A stretch of 64,000 nt of DNA from Isoetes taiwanensis (lineage: Eukaryota > Streptophyta > Lycopodiopsida > Isoetales > Isoetaceae), in assembly GCA_021234155.1 (NCBI GenBank), contig JAJEKV010000056.1, positions 4,718,356-4,782,355 on the forward strand, in the 5' to 3' direction. Below are positions 32,616-43,517 of this stretch, in pieces (positions within the stretch are counted from its first letter, which is position 1; each line of letters starts with the position of its first letter). The translations under genes were made by a program, and so were the position numbers. Below the pieces are notes generated by a model. The model searched no databases. It saw only the letters and a program-made list of their open reading frames with translations, and was not told the DNA's origin.

Positions 32616-34137
32616 CATATGTTGGAAAAGTTACAAGTGTCCATGTTTTGCATATGCATTATCCACATTGTGACTCAAAGCCAAGTTCAACATTTGAGTG
32701 GGAGCATTTACAACGCCAGATCGACTAGTATGTTCTCTAAGATAATATCATTACTAATATCAAGATCTCAAGTGCAAAAATTAACGCATATATGTTTTAG
32801 TTCCCTTAGAGAAGACTAACTAGTCACATGTCAAAGAAATCCAATTGCATGCTCTTAATAGTAAATTTCTTAGGTGGAGCAATAAAGAAACCCAACCGCA
32901 TGCTATGAATAGTAAATTCCTTAAGCGAGCAATGCTTCTCAAATGCCTACCAAGTATTTTTTCCCTGTTTTTCTGATGCCTACCAAGAGTATTTTTGTCT
33001 TTTAATTGTGTTCCTTATTTTATGCATGGTGCAATAATTTTTATGCCCCAAGCATTTGTTGTTTTAATCCTTAGTATCATCTAAAACATAATGTTTTTTT
33101 GAGGCTGCACTTTGTGTCCAATTGAAGAAAATTAACAATTCTTCACAACCTAAGAAATACTTCTTTTGCAACACCCAAATATATCACCCACGTGTGACAC
33201 ATATATACACATGTATACATAATTCGTCACAACCTAAGCTACTTCTTAATCCTAGTAGTAATGATTGTACTAGCCTATTGTATGGGTCCCATGACCTATT
33301 GGTCTCCGTGGACGTTAAAAAAATCTATTCTATTCTATTCTATTCCTCTGTAGCACCCAACATATCAGTCCACATAGCCATATACAATACAGGTCAGAAG
33401 GCTAGCACATCTTGGAAAGAATCTGTTGTTATAGAAGGATCAAATCCTCAATAGGAATTATATTATCATTATCTGTGTTCTGTAATACAGTAATCTCCCT
33501 AGCATTCTGATATGGAGCAAGCATGGAGGAGCGGTTCACATCGAAAGGGATAGAGAAAAATGGCAAACCTATGTAATAATATTCCTATACAAGTTACGCA
33601 CCGATCCCACGGTGCACATTCTGGTTTTAGCGCATTCCTATGATGCAAAGGAGAGGTATGTAAGTAGCACGGGTTTTAATGTTAGAATTCTTTTAGATTC
33701 TATTAAAATTCCCCTAGGTTTTCTAAAATTTTAAGAAAATTCCTCTAAATTCTCTTGGATTCAACTAGATTCCCCTAGATTTCTTAGATTTGATGAGATT
33801 CTCTTACATCATATGAGATTTCCCTAGGTTGTCCAAGGTACCATTAAGATTCCTCTAGATTCTCACCTTATTTTTTCGTTTTCTTCCAAGTGATTCTGGT
33901 CCCGATATAGGTTGATATCAAAGTTCTCTTCTTTTTCTGGGTCCATGCAGCATTTCCATGATATCGTTATCACCAATTAATGAGACTTGGTTGCAAAGTC
34001 TTCTCGACTCTCTCATTGGCATGGGTACTCCTTGTCTCTGGTGTTTTAAGAGCCTTTGACTGGCTTCTCTAATTGAGTTATCGGTTTCAGTTCGCATGCA
34101 GAGAGATACAATACATAGCGATAGGTGTTTACTTCAT

Positions 34138-34190
34138 TCGGGTCTATGGCTCAGTTGGTAGAGCACTAGGCCCTTGAGTAACGAGGGTTA
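34138..34190 (+). other. tRNA-like remnant (A box, no B box)
   Basis: GGGTCTATGGCTCAGTTGGT followed by AGAGCACTAGGCCCTTGAG looks like the 5' half of a tRNA (D-arm and A box). The expected GGTTCGANNCC is absent and the acceptor stem does not close. In copy A the same site (about 1529-1580) is altered (GGCTCGGGTTGG). It is a relic, not a functional tRNA gene. Confidence 0.4.
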
Positions 34191-35871
34191 CATTTGTGAA
34201 TACTTTATTGGGGGGAATTATGGAGTAATAATATTGAGGTTATTTTATAATCGTTATATTTAAGTTTGGTGAGGATGGTGAGGATGGTTTTATTTAAGGA
34301 CTACTTCAATGGGTTGAGGTGTGGAATGCCTACATGTTTGTATGGTTAAAGAATGAGTGGTTTGAAGGTTAAGAGGTTGATTGAGTAATGATAGTGAGTG
34401 GTATTTGTAATTATTTCATGTAGGTTCATTGATGATGCTTTGTCTAGGGATTCTTTTTTTTAGCCTATATAAATAGAGTGCGTAGTTTGTAAACTAAAAT
34501 GCACATGTGTGAATTCTAGTCTTATAAATTATGTGATGAGTGAGAAATCTATACAATGTTCAAATGCATTATTATTGTATAGAAAAATGCGTCCCTTAGG
34601 ATGCTCCTTGGTGTTTCCTACGTGATGAAGGATGGTAATTGCATCGTTAGCTTTGCTAGCTAGCTTCTCTTGGCACTGAATTCTTGTTATTTTGAGCATT
34701 TTCATCCGTCTTGCATTTCTTTCACATTCCTATATGTAGTTTGTGGAAATGTGAAAATGGAATGGATTAAAGTTTTGAAAGGACAATAGGGGGAAGGGAT
34801 GTATTTGGTCCATACGTTATCTAAGTTAAGCTTGGGTTGATATAGTTAATTAAACATTAAGGTTTATATCGGTTATTATTTCGTGGCCGTCTAGACTTTA
34901 TTTTTTTCACGAAGTGCATATAAAGACCAATAATAGGTATTTTGTGTATTTGAAGGGTATAATTGTATTGTCTTCACATGTATCAACAATTTTGAACTGG
35001 GCTCAAGTTGCCAGTATGAAAAAAATGGTTATAACTTGTGGTTGAACTGTATCTTAATGGGGTTAATGCAAAGATTATAATATTAATTATATTGCTTCCT
35101 GGATTTGTCTGTGCATTTATTTTTTGAATTGATTGGTGGAAGGATATACATTTGCCATACATTTTAATTATGAAGCCTCTCTATGTGAACCATTACAAAT
35201 GCCGTTGTAAAAGCCGTTGTTTGTGTGATTTAACGCTGCTCCAATATATACTATCACTTGCAATATCTGTTGGTCTATTCGTTCGTGCTTCAAGGCAGAA
35301 TGCATCATGCATCTAAGCTAATAGGCCATAAATACAAAACACAAGATCAATGAGGTGTAGAGTTTAAGCGAGCACAAAATTACTGGCATTTTAATTGAAC
35401 ACCTTATTTGTGTTAACATATAAGCTATAAATTGAACTACTTTTCACTGTAAATAACATTATCTCCTTGATTTCTGCTTCGCTTGTACTATCATCTTTGT
35501 AAAGCATTGGGGATGCACACACGAATGATTGTGTCATACATTGCTAGATTGAGCCAAATAAGTGAATCTACAACTACTTTCAAGGTTATCTTATGTGAAC
35601 TCAAGCCTCCAATTCAAATCAGGGTGCTATAGCATCAGCTTTGGGAAAATGATTCCATTACAACACTTTAAGAAATAGATTAGGGTGATAATTGGATTGG
35701 ATAGACATCATAATGCAGCAGGGTTAGTGTATATGGCATTCTAACGCATTTTGATCACAGTATATTAGTCACCAATATCACCCATTTTTACAAAAACTTG
35801 CAATTTCTATTTTCTATGCTTGTCCTATAAGATACTACTGGAGTTTGCACCCGCTAAATTAACATCTATAG

Positions 35872-36321
35872 CTATCCCATTAGTATACATTTGTAGTTAT
35901 GGTAAGGGACTTGCATCTGACCTTGGATGAAGAGCCAGCGTTTGCAAACACAAGCGCATGTTGATCTGTGCCTTTGTTCTGGTAAATATGAAAATATATG
36001 GATCACAATCTCATCTGGCAGTTTGAAGCAGCTTGGGTATTTTTTCTCGATACAAATATGAGATATATAGCACATCATAAGCCAGAAATACAAATTCATG
36101 CTCACCTTTTGCAATTCCTGTCCAGAAACACCAGGTTGGACTCTGAGGATGCACAAATCTCCTTGCTCCGCTTCACATTCAAACAGCACACTGCGAAATT
36201 TTTCAAAAGAACAACAACAGAGAGAGACAGACAATATAAATGCTCTTCCCTGACTTTGCACAGACATGCCATATTCCAGCTCAAGCGTCCTTGAATTACA
36301 TGTTGCAGGCCTTTCCTGCAA
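35872..36321 (-). CDS. F-box protein exon, EBF-like F-box (copy B)
   Basis: The minus-strand frame carries an F-box at residues ~101-133: LPDEIVIHIFSYLPEQRHRS then TCACVCKRWLFIQ. The CACVCKRW ending is closest to the F-box of plant EIN3-binding F-box proteins (EBF1/2), which dock on SKP1 in SCF ubiquitin ligases. Family placement from the F-box alone is weak. The frame starts after a splice acceptor (TTGCCTTGCAG) rather than an ATG. Within it CAAAAG|GTGAGC after residue 72 and AAG|GTCAG after the F-box look like donors, so residues 73-98 may be intronic. No leucine-rich repeats are found downstream. It is either an isolated exon with distant partners or a captured fragment. Confidence 0.6.
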   Translation of the reverse strand: MQERPATCNSRTLELEYGMSVQSQGRAFILSVSLCCCSFEKFRSVLFECEAEQGDLCILRVQPGVSGQELQKVSMNLYFWLMMCYISHICIEKKYPSCFKLPDEIVIHIFSYLPEQRHRSTCACVCKRWLFIQGQMQVPYHNYKCILMG

Positions 36322-37003
36322 GGCAAATGAAAGTTTCCATGATTATGGTGGGATAATGCAAAAAAGACCACAGAGCTCTGCCACAAGACGGAATTTGGCT
36401 ATGAAACCTAAAGGGTTCTTGAATTTCTCTGCAAATCGGTAGAATACATGTGCTTCTGCGAGGTTAAGCGCCCTGAATCTTTTCTAGATCTCTTTCTTTG
36501 TTTCGAAGCCAACCTCCTGTTTGCCAACAGCCTCAACCCCGGGTCTTTCCTTAACCATTCCGCCATTAGCAAAGCCAAAACCCTAATATGGTTCACACGA
36601 CATCTCTAATCTACAACAAACACTCAGGCATTCCATCAAATATCAATGATTGACAATAACCTGATTTTACTCTGAATCTGGAAATCTGCCGCACTCCATG
36701 AAGCCCTACAGAGAGATCCCGTTTGTATATGCTCTTTGGGCTTTGCTATAAAGGTTCCCGAAATATGAATCCGGGAGATATGATCACTGATTGGGCATAA
36801 AAGGCACCCACATTTAGACAGAGTGGCAAGATCAAGCAAACCGCTGCTCGCCATACCTCTGAGGCCGAGAGGCATCCCAATCCAGTTCGTCACGGCGCAT
36901 CCTCTGCGATGTACCTCACCCGTCCGATATGCCACGTCAGCATAAACCAATGGCCAAGACAATCCTTCAACGGCCACGATTGAAGCCAGATAGCCCTCTC
37001 TAA

Positions 37004-37309
37004 GGGTATGGTCACATGAAGATGTCAACAGGGACTCTTTCATGTCAACATGAACGCAGAATAGAAACAGGGTCACATGAAGATCCAAACGCGCTGATTT
37101 CTAGATTGCTGCCAGGTACGCTGAGATCTGCCACGTGCTGATATCCAAGAGATTCATGTTGACATGAACCCGTCCAACCGAGGAGAGAGCCGGTGGGATG
37201 GATTGATGTCAACATGAAGAGATTCATGTCAAAAAGCTCCATGTGACCCCTCTGTTTTCTGTTTTTGACGTCTACCGAAAGATGTTGATATCTTCATGTG
37301 ACCTCGCCC
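37004..37309. mobile_element. Tourist/PIF-Harbinger-like MITE, complete
   Basis: The terminal inverted repeats are GGGTATGGTCACATGAAGAT and, at the right end, the complement of GGGCGAGGTCACATGAAGAT. TAA flanks both ends (37001-37003 and 37310-37312), the 3 bp target duplication typical of PIF/Harbinger. The element is 306 bp and noncoding. Internal CATGTCAACATGAA-like words repeat. It lies just upstream of the F-box exon on the minus strand, so it could sit in that gene's promoter or 5' region. Confidence 0.85.
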
Positions 37310-37312
37310 TAA

Positions 37313-37843
37313 GAATACAAGAATTTGTCGCGGCGGCAGTCGCTGCCGCTAGTTTGTTCTTTTAGTGGGTGCTTATGTGCGTAAGAGATTTAAGATGGTT
37401 TTGGACTAGCTAATTGGCAATGAAGATAGGATTATTATACCCGTCAGTGCAAAGCAATTGTCATATAATTTAGAATTTAGCATAGCATATGCATTTTAGG
37501 ATAATAGTTGGCAATACTTTTGGAAAACAATTAGCACATTGTATTTTTGTCTGTTTTTTTAGACTATGGACACAACAATTGAGATAATGTATTACTGAAC
37601 AATGACATAGCTCATTTGTTGGTAGATAAATAATTTTAGAGCAGTCTAGAAAGTAAAACTATGAGTTCAAAAAGTATAGATTGTCCCATTTGCACCTATT
37701 GATACATGCCTATCCACTAGAACTTTGTGAGCAAAGTGAGAAGACCAAAAAGAAGAACGGAAAAAAAAGAGAGAGAACAAAATTTTGAAAAGCTCATATG
37801 ATGGGGTGGTCCTGACAATTTCTTTTATGTCATCTTCATGTTC
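37313..37843. other. Intergenic or intronic, no recognised gene
   Basis: AT-rich sequence after the MITE. The polypyrimidine-like stretch before 37844 ends in CATGTTCAG, which fits a 3' splice site for the next exon. Confidence 0.4.
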
Positions 37844-38026
37844 AGGATTTGAACCTTCATGATATTATATCAATTGACCGAGAACTTGGCAACGTTCTTC
37901 ATGGAATGGAAGTCTTAGGACAGAAAATTGACCGAGAGCTTGGCAACGTTCTTCATGGAATGGAAGTCTTAGGACAGAAAAAACAATATTTAGAATCTGC
38001 TCTAGAGGGTACACTAGAAGGCAACG
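37844..38026 (+). pseudogene. Possible HECT E3 ligase (UPL3/4-like) exon with internal duplication
   Basis: The segment between TTCATGTTCAG| and GGCAAC|GTGAGT reads NLHDIISIDRELGNVLHGME VLGQK ... QYLESALEGTLEGN. The pattern D(L/I)xSxDxELGxxLxxxxxLxxxKxxLE is that of the N-terminal part of the HECT domain region in plant UPL3/UPL4 ubiquitin ligases. A 54 bp stretch encoding IDRELGNVLHGMEVLGQK is exactly duplicated in frame (37873-37926 and 37927-37980). No neighbouring HECT exons are seen, so this may be a stray exon. Family assignment is from memory of the pattern and uncertain. Confidence 0.4.
37873..37980 (+). repeat. 54 bp in-frame tandem duplication within an exon
   Basis: Two adjacent copies (37873-37926, 37927-37980) differ at one base (GAGAACTTGG against GAGAGCTTGG). 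The duplication adds 18 residues without breaking the frame. Confidence 0.9.
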
Positions 38027-40600
38027 TGAGTTTGTGAGTTTGTTGTCGTCATTTCTTGCATACACCAACTAAACCCCAACATAAATTCTAAAGGTTCAAT
38101 TTAACTTGAAACAATATTTAACAACCCCAAAGCGCATGAGTGCTAGATGAATTTCCTAGATAGTGCCCACATGGTCTTGACGTTTTAGCAAAGGTTGGAC
38201 CAACAATTATGCTTTCTTGCTACAATATATATTTCATAAAAAGTATCATTTAGTAGTTTCAGACAGAATAATCTGTAAAATCCATTTTTGGGCAATATCT
38301 AAATCTAAATGGGTTCACATATTATCCCATGTTCCAAATATCATGGGTAAGTATCAAGTTTTTGCAATGGAAACAAATAATGCAACATTCTATCTATACG
38401 TCAGGATGAATTAATGCCATTCTAAAAATGGTCTTTCTGCCTAGGCGAGGAGGCCACCGTGGCCTATATTTGAAAAAAGCTCCATTCGTTCCATGTTTGA
38501 ACCTTGCCAGATCCAAAAGGGCAACCAGAAACAGATTAGTTTTTCTGTTTCTTTGATGTAATGTAATGGCAAAATTAAGAGCGGCACTTCTTCAACATCG
38601 CGCTTCTCTCCTGCACTAACCAACCGCCATAGCCAAGATTCTGCATCAAAATCTTCTGCAGAGGCATCAATCTTCATCCGCCCATATTGGAACCATACCG
38701 TTATGTAACCATACTGTTATATTGGAGTAGCCAAATGCTTCAGACTGATGGAAAGTTTGGAAGAACCAAGATGCAACTAGCAGAAGCGTGAGTTTTTGTT
38801 GCTGCAACGGCTATTCAACGGCTTGATCTTAAATTACCTCAGGGATAAAAAGTAGCAGAGCTTTCCAAATTTATTGTCTGAAACCTGTATTTAATCCCTC
38901 ATTGTCAAATCAAATGTGAACCCTGTATTTAATCCCTCATTGTCAAATCAAATGCGAGTAGGTTCAGAATTTTAATTCAAACAAATAACTATGATAGGCT
39001 CTTGAATACCTGATCTATCCTGCTTCAAGCAAACATAATATTATAATAGAGCTTGCTTAACATGCACAAGAAAGCTAAAATACTGTCTAAATATCTACCA
39101 GGCATAATAAGCACCTCTCAAATCGAATCTCCAGGCATAATAAGTACCTCTCAAATCCTCATTCGATCTGACAGATATTCTCATCAGAGCCATTTTATTT
39201 CCTTCTTGATCTATTATATCCAGGCACAGACCTTCAACAACATATTGGCTGCTATCTACCTTTCTGCAGTCAGCGCCAAGGGAAAAACCAGCAAGCTGGT
39301 TACAAAAACTCCTCAGGCAATCACAGCGAGTGCATGCAATGAATGCGACCAAGCTTTTTCAAGCTTTTGATCATACGATCTTTGAATCGTTTGTTAAGTT
39401 TTGGATTTTTAGACTTATGCAGCATTTGTAAGGTGATGTTTGAAGGAAAAACTCTCAGCCGGAATGGTACCTGAGATTTGTTCCATGCTCGCACCCTTGG
39501 AGTTGGAATCAAACTCTGTATTTTGCTGTGCTAATGAAATTGAGCTGCAAATTGAAGCCTCAAACTAAAAAGATTACCTGGTACATACTGCACAAGTGCC
39601 GGGGACGAGCCAACAGATACAAAAGGAAGAGCCATACCTGCTGGCAATCAGACCGTTGTTTTGCTCTGCGTATTAGCCTATGGGCTCATATTCCATTTAC
39701 ATCGTGCTAGAGCAGTGGCCAGATGACAGAATGCTCTGTTCCTCTCCAAATATGCTCTGTTTTCAGCAACTGAATTTACCTTGCATCCTTGCACTCCAAA
39801 AAATTGAAAGGCCCCATATCTCAGAATCCAACTTTGGAGCCCACAAATACCGACTTGGTAGTATCGAATTTCTTAGTGTCCACCCAACGAAACCGCTCGA
39901 TAATCTGTTCGGCCTTTGTGTATTTCAATTCTTGAAACATCCATCAGTCCTTCGCTTTTATACCAACAAAAAGAACAATCGAGAAGGTTCGACACTGACC
40001 CGGAACACTCAAGGCATGGACAATCCAGAAGCTTCTACGCTAGTCCTGCCATGTGAATGGAGCTTCCAGAAAACTCCATACCGTTCTTAGAATTTTTGGG
40101 CCTTACACGTGTATATTTTAAAGGTAGACCAGGTCTAGATGTCAACTTCTGACAGGTTTAATCTTCTCCCCAATATTTTAAAGGTATACACGTGTACAAT
40201 ACTAACCAAAAATATCAACTTCTGTAACAATAGCGCTTATCTCCAAGCTGCCCCCTTATCCTCCATATTACAATTATATATTAGAGATATATAAGGTAGA
40301 TATGCCCAAAGTTAGGGGCATAGGAAATTATGTTAAACATATGTTACACCATTGCATTTAAAAAAAAAGGGGGCAACCAATGATCAAGAAAAGGGTATGC
40401 CCAAAAATATGCAAGGGGGATATATTTGAACGAAGGGTCCTATATTAAGGAAACAGGTCTCGCTCAACAAAAGGGACCTTTATTTCCAAAAGCTCATCCA
40501 GGCTATAAAAGGAACGGACATCGGCCAGATGGAAAAACATAGAGTCTGACGTGTGACTCACTACTGCGACCGGGACTTGTGCAGAGATGGGGTAGATAAC
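38027..40600. other. Low-density region with short tandem duplications, no recognised gene
   Basis: No convincing gene. It contains a 38 bp tandem duplication (38884-38921, 38922-38959; CCTGTATTTAATCCCTCATT...) and a 33 bp one (39098-39130, 39131-39163; CCAGGCATAATAAG...). A minus-strand frame at 40445-40876 overlaps the following hairpin and has no family resemblance. Confidence 0.5.
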
Positions 40601-40745
40601 GTCCTCTCCCGAGGAGTTATGGGCCATAAAAATGGCTGAGTGGCCATGTGGCCACGAAATTTCGAGCCGCACGCTAAGCGGCCTCAAATTTCGGGCCACA
40701 TGGCCACGGCAGGCCATTTTTCCGCCCATAACTCGAGGGGAGGAC
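40601..40745. repeat. 145 bp near-perfect palindrome (long hairpin)
   Basis: The left arm starts GTCCTCTCCCGAGGAGTTAT and includes GGGCCATAAAAATGGC and GTGGCCATGTGGCC. The right arm mirrors it, through GGCCACATGGCCAC and GCCATTTTTCCGCCCATAAC to GGGGAGGAC. The arms are about 65-68 bases with roughly 85 percent pairing around a short ACGCTAA loop. It could be a fold-back MITE or a small-RNA precursor. No target duplication is evident. Confidence 0.8.
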
Positions 40746-41814
40746 GCATCGGCCTTAACGCCCCGGGCCGAGGCATTTAGCGGTCGACCGCCATAGCCAA
40801 GTTTGGCCCGGCTTTTGGGAGCCCTAAGATCACAACTTCCACGTAATCGCCAGGAGTCCGGCATCCGCGTAATCAAAATCCGATCCTCGAAAAACCGATG
40901 AAGGGCATTCTTGAGTTTTTTTTAAACTCGAACAAAAAAGCGACAAAGACCTTCTTCAAGAGCTTGTTTGGCTATGGCGATGCCGATACCGCTAGAAGCG
41001 CCAGTGATAAAGACGTGCTTCGATTCCAAGGACGGAATGAGCAGGGCCTTCTTCGATTTCTTCAATGCGGAGCCAAATATGAAAGACAGGGCCGCCATAA
41101 TCGATACATAAAGGAACAGGTGGTGCAGCTACGAGCAAGGAGCCGAGACTGTTTTCTTTCTCTGTTTTCAAATGGGAACAGGTGGTGCAGCGACGAGCAA
41201 GGAGCCAGATTTAAACAGAGCTCCCAGATATAGAGCCGGAAACAGAGCATTTGCTTTGAAACATCACACTTTGAAACAGAGCATCTGCTGCAGCAGGAGG
41301 AGGCAGATGCTATCAACACAGCTATCAGATGCCAAAGAAACACAGCTATGGCGACGGATTTACAGCGATGGATTTACTATATGGCGATCGTAGAACTATG
41401 TAGACGGATCTTTGTGGTGTTTAGAGAACTGTTAGAACCGGCGACGACGGACTTCTACGCCTCGGCTATGGCGACGGATTTGCTTGGCTATGGCGGAGCA
41501 CCAGCGGCAGCAGGCATCAGAGGAAATGTTATGGCCATAACATTTTGTTATGGTCATAACCGATTGGGCCACATAATGTTACTGGACATAACATCTAGAG
41601 ATCAACGGCTGAGATTAAACCCTAGAGCTAAATGCTGAGGCCAAGGACGTTAAGGAGAGCGAATCTATCTTGTCGATTTCCTTCAAAAGCCATAAATTTT
41701 CCTCTTGAACCTGCACCCAGCTTCTTAAGCAATTTCTTTGTAAACCAGACTTTGATGGAAGCAGATTGATTACTGTAAAGTATTGTGGACGGATTTCTAA
41801 ACTAGTTCGTGATC
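40746..41814. other. Flank of the CACTA element, no recognised gene
   Basis: The word GGCTATGGCGA(C/T) recurs (around 40972, 41345, 41465, 41493), as do AACAGGTGGTGCAGC/CGAGCAAGGAGCC (41115-41150 and 41178-41208) and TTATGG(C/T)CATAAC (41528-41565). This is a patchwork of short duplicated words; no gene was identified. Confidence 0.45.
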
Positions 41815-43015
41815 CACTACAAGGGATCGTCGACGTCCAACGACGTCGCGTCGTCGATGAACGACGGATCGTCGTCGTTGATCGACGACATCGTCGTTCA
41901 ACGACGACAACGTCGTTTCGACGTCGTTCAACGACGGTCATCAGGGCTGACGTGTCGGATTTGCCTGCGTGGCATGGGTACTGCTGCCAAGCTGGCAGGC
42001 CTGCGTGTCAAACACGTCAGCTAAACGTCGTTCAACGACGTTTCACAGAGCTGACGTCGCGCCGCGTCATGCGTGGAAATGGGCAGTTGCCAAGCTGGCA
42101 GCCTGCGTGTCAAGACGCGCCAGCGTGCCGTCGTTGAACGACGTTGCACAACGCTGACGTGTCACGTCTGCCTGCGTGGCATGGTGCTGGTGCCAAGCTG
42201 GCCTGCCTGCGTGTCAAGACACGTCAGCTTAAACGTCGTTAAACGACGTGACACAGAGGATTTTTTTTTTGCCAAATAAAAACCCTAACCCTAACCCTAA
42301 CCCTACATCCACGTTATAAGTGGATCCATCAGTAGCTGCTGTTATTCTTATTTTTTGAGTGTTCTTCCCTATCTTGCTATAATGGTCCGTAGGTTGAAGA
42401 CCACCTTCAGCGATATGTTCCTTCTAGCAAGAATCCTCCTCCTCCAAGGGAAGACAACTCCAAAGAACCCCCGCTTCTCCTCACGAGAACCCTCCCTTCA
42501 CCATCGTGGCAAAGATGAGTGAAAAGGAGCTTCGATTGCACTAACATCCGGGCGCTCCATGCGGGGAACGACTGGTAGAATGGCTCACCGAGCCAAACAA
42601 AGAGAAAACGACATTAATGGTGCAGATAATGATGCAAATGGTTGCATCAAACTGTCACGTCCTCAGGATGGACATAAGTAATGTATAAGCTTTTTTTTAT
42701 GAATGGAAACAATAAGTTTTTTTATCTATTTGTGTTGTCGTTGTATAAGCTTATTTTATGAATGGGAACAATCAGTTTTTTTATTTATTTGTGTTATTTG
42801 TATTGTATGTTGTTTCTGTTATGTTAAACAATCACAGTTGGTCGTTTAACGACGTTATGATCATTTGACGTCGTTAAACGACGTTATAATCATCTGACGT
42901 GGCATACGAGGGGGCATCAGACAACGCAAGCTGACGTGGCATGCCTAGGTGTCAGGACGACGTCAGCTTGGCGTCGTTAAACGACGTCACACAGACGTCG
43001 ATAAACGACGTTAAA
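41815..43015. repeat. CACTA left subterminal repeats (GTCGTTaAACGAC palindromes)
   Basis: The palindrome ACGTCGTT(A/C)AACGACGT and variants occur more than ten times. From 41949 to 42249 they sit in a ~100 bp tandem unit that also has TGCCAAGCTGGC, GCCTGCGTGTCAAGAC and ACGTCAGC. A further decayed copy is at 42840-43010. In CACTA elements such subterminal repeats are bound by the element's own DNA-binding protein and direct excision; that role is inferred from the family. Confidence 0.8.
42283..42306. repeat. Short (CCCTAA)n telomere-like tract
   Basis: Three CCCTAA units and one CCCTAC lie in the subterminal region. The unit is the hexamer, not the usual plant heptamer CCCTAAA. It may act as a telo-box in the element's promoter. 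It is too short to be a telomere relic with confidence. Confidence 0.7.
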
Positions 43016-43517
43016 TATGGCGGGAACCCGGCCGTCGGGTTATTTACTTGTTATTTTCACTCGTTTGTTTCGGATTTTTTTGCGCCCGTGGGTCTTCATA
43101 AGGTAAGATCTCTGCTTTAATCTTTGTGGTTTTAGAGTTAAACACCTCCAAATGCTAATAGATTAGAAGATTGAATCTTGAAAGTATGTTAAAAACTTGA
43201 GGGATGCATGATCAAGGTACTGGTCGGCTCCATCCCGAATGGAGAAGACTAGATGTATCGGGTTTATGCACCTCAGAACAGAAGTTTCAATCTTCATAGA
43301 TTACAAAAGATTTGAAAGGTTGCGTGAATATAAGGTACTGAGAGGACTAGATGTATCGGGTTCAGGCACCCTTCAATCAAATGCTTTCTAAATATCATAA
43401 ACGTTGTATGAATCTGAATCTTAAGAATAAACATTTGATAAAATCATGAAAAAAACATGGATATTTATATTTATTATATTATTACATGGTTTTTTATTAA
43501 TATTTTTATTGTTTACT
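43016..43517 (+). promoter_or_regulatory. Probable promoter/leader of the CACTA gene
   Basis: Between the subterminal palindromes and the first coding exon lies AT-rich sequence, with a donor-like CATAAG|GTAAGATC near 43100 that could end a noncoding first exon. The words GAGAAGACTAGATGTATCGG and GAGAGGACTAGATGTATCGG (near 43241 and 43340) form a local direct repeat. No TATA box can be fixed. Confidence 0.3.

Larger units (their letters stand above)
32616..37297. repeat. Right copy (B) of the 4.7 kb direct duplication
   Basis: Collinear and nearly identical with 1-4687. Differences are mainly small indels in homopolymers and changes at CAG/CTG words, for example CTGCATGC against CCGCATGC and AAGCAGAGC against AAGCGAGC. 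Copy B keeps the F-box frame and a complete MITE with target duplication. It is thus probably closer to the ancestral arrangement. Confidence 0.95.

Noticed and set aside
34138-34190. Functional tRNA gene in the duplication
   Set aside because: Only the D-arm half is tRNA-like; the B box and closing stem are missing, and copy A is mutated.
1-37297. The 4.7 kb repeats as LTRs of a giant retrotransposon
   Set aside because: The ends are not TG...CA, and no PBS or PPT lies next to them. The right edge cuts a MITE and the interval holds unrelated nested elements. Segmental duplication or an assembly effect explains it better.
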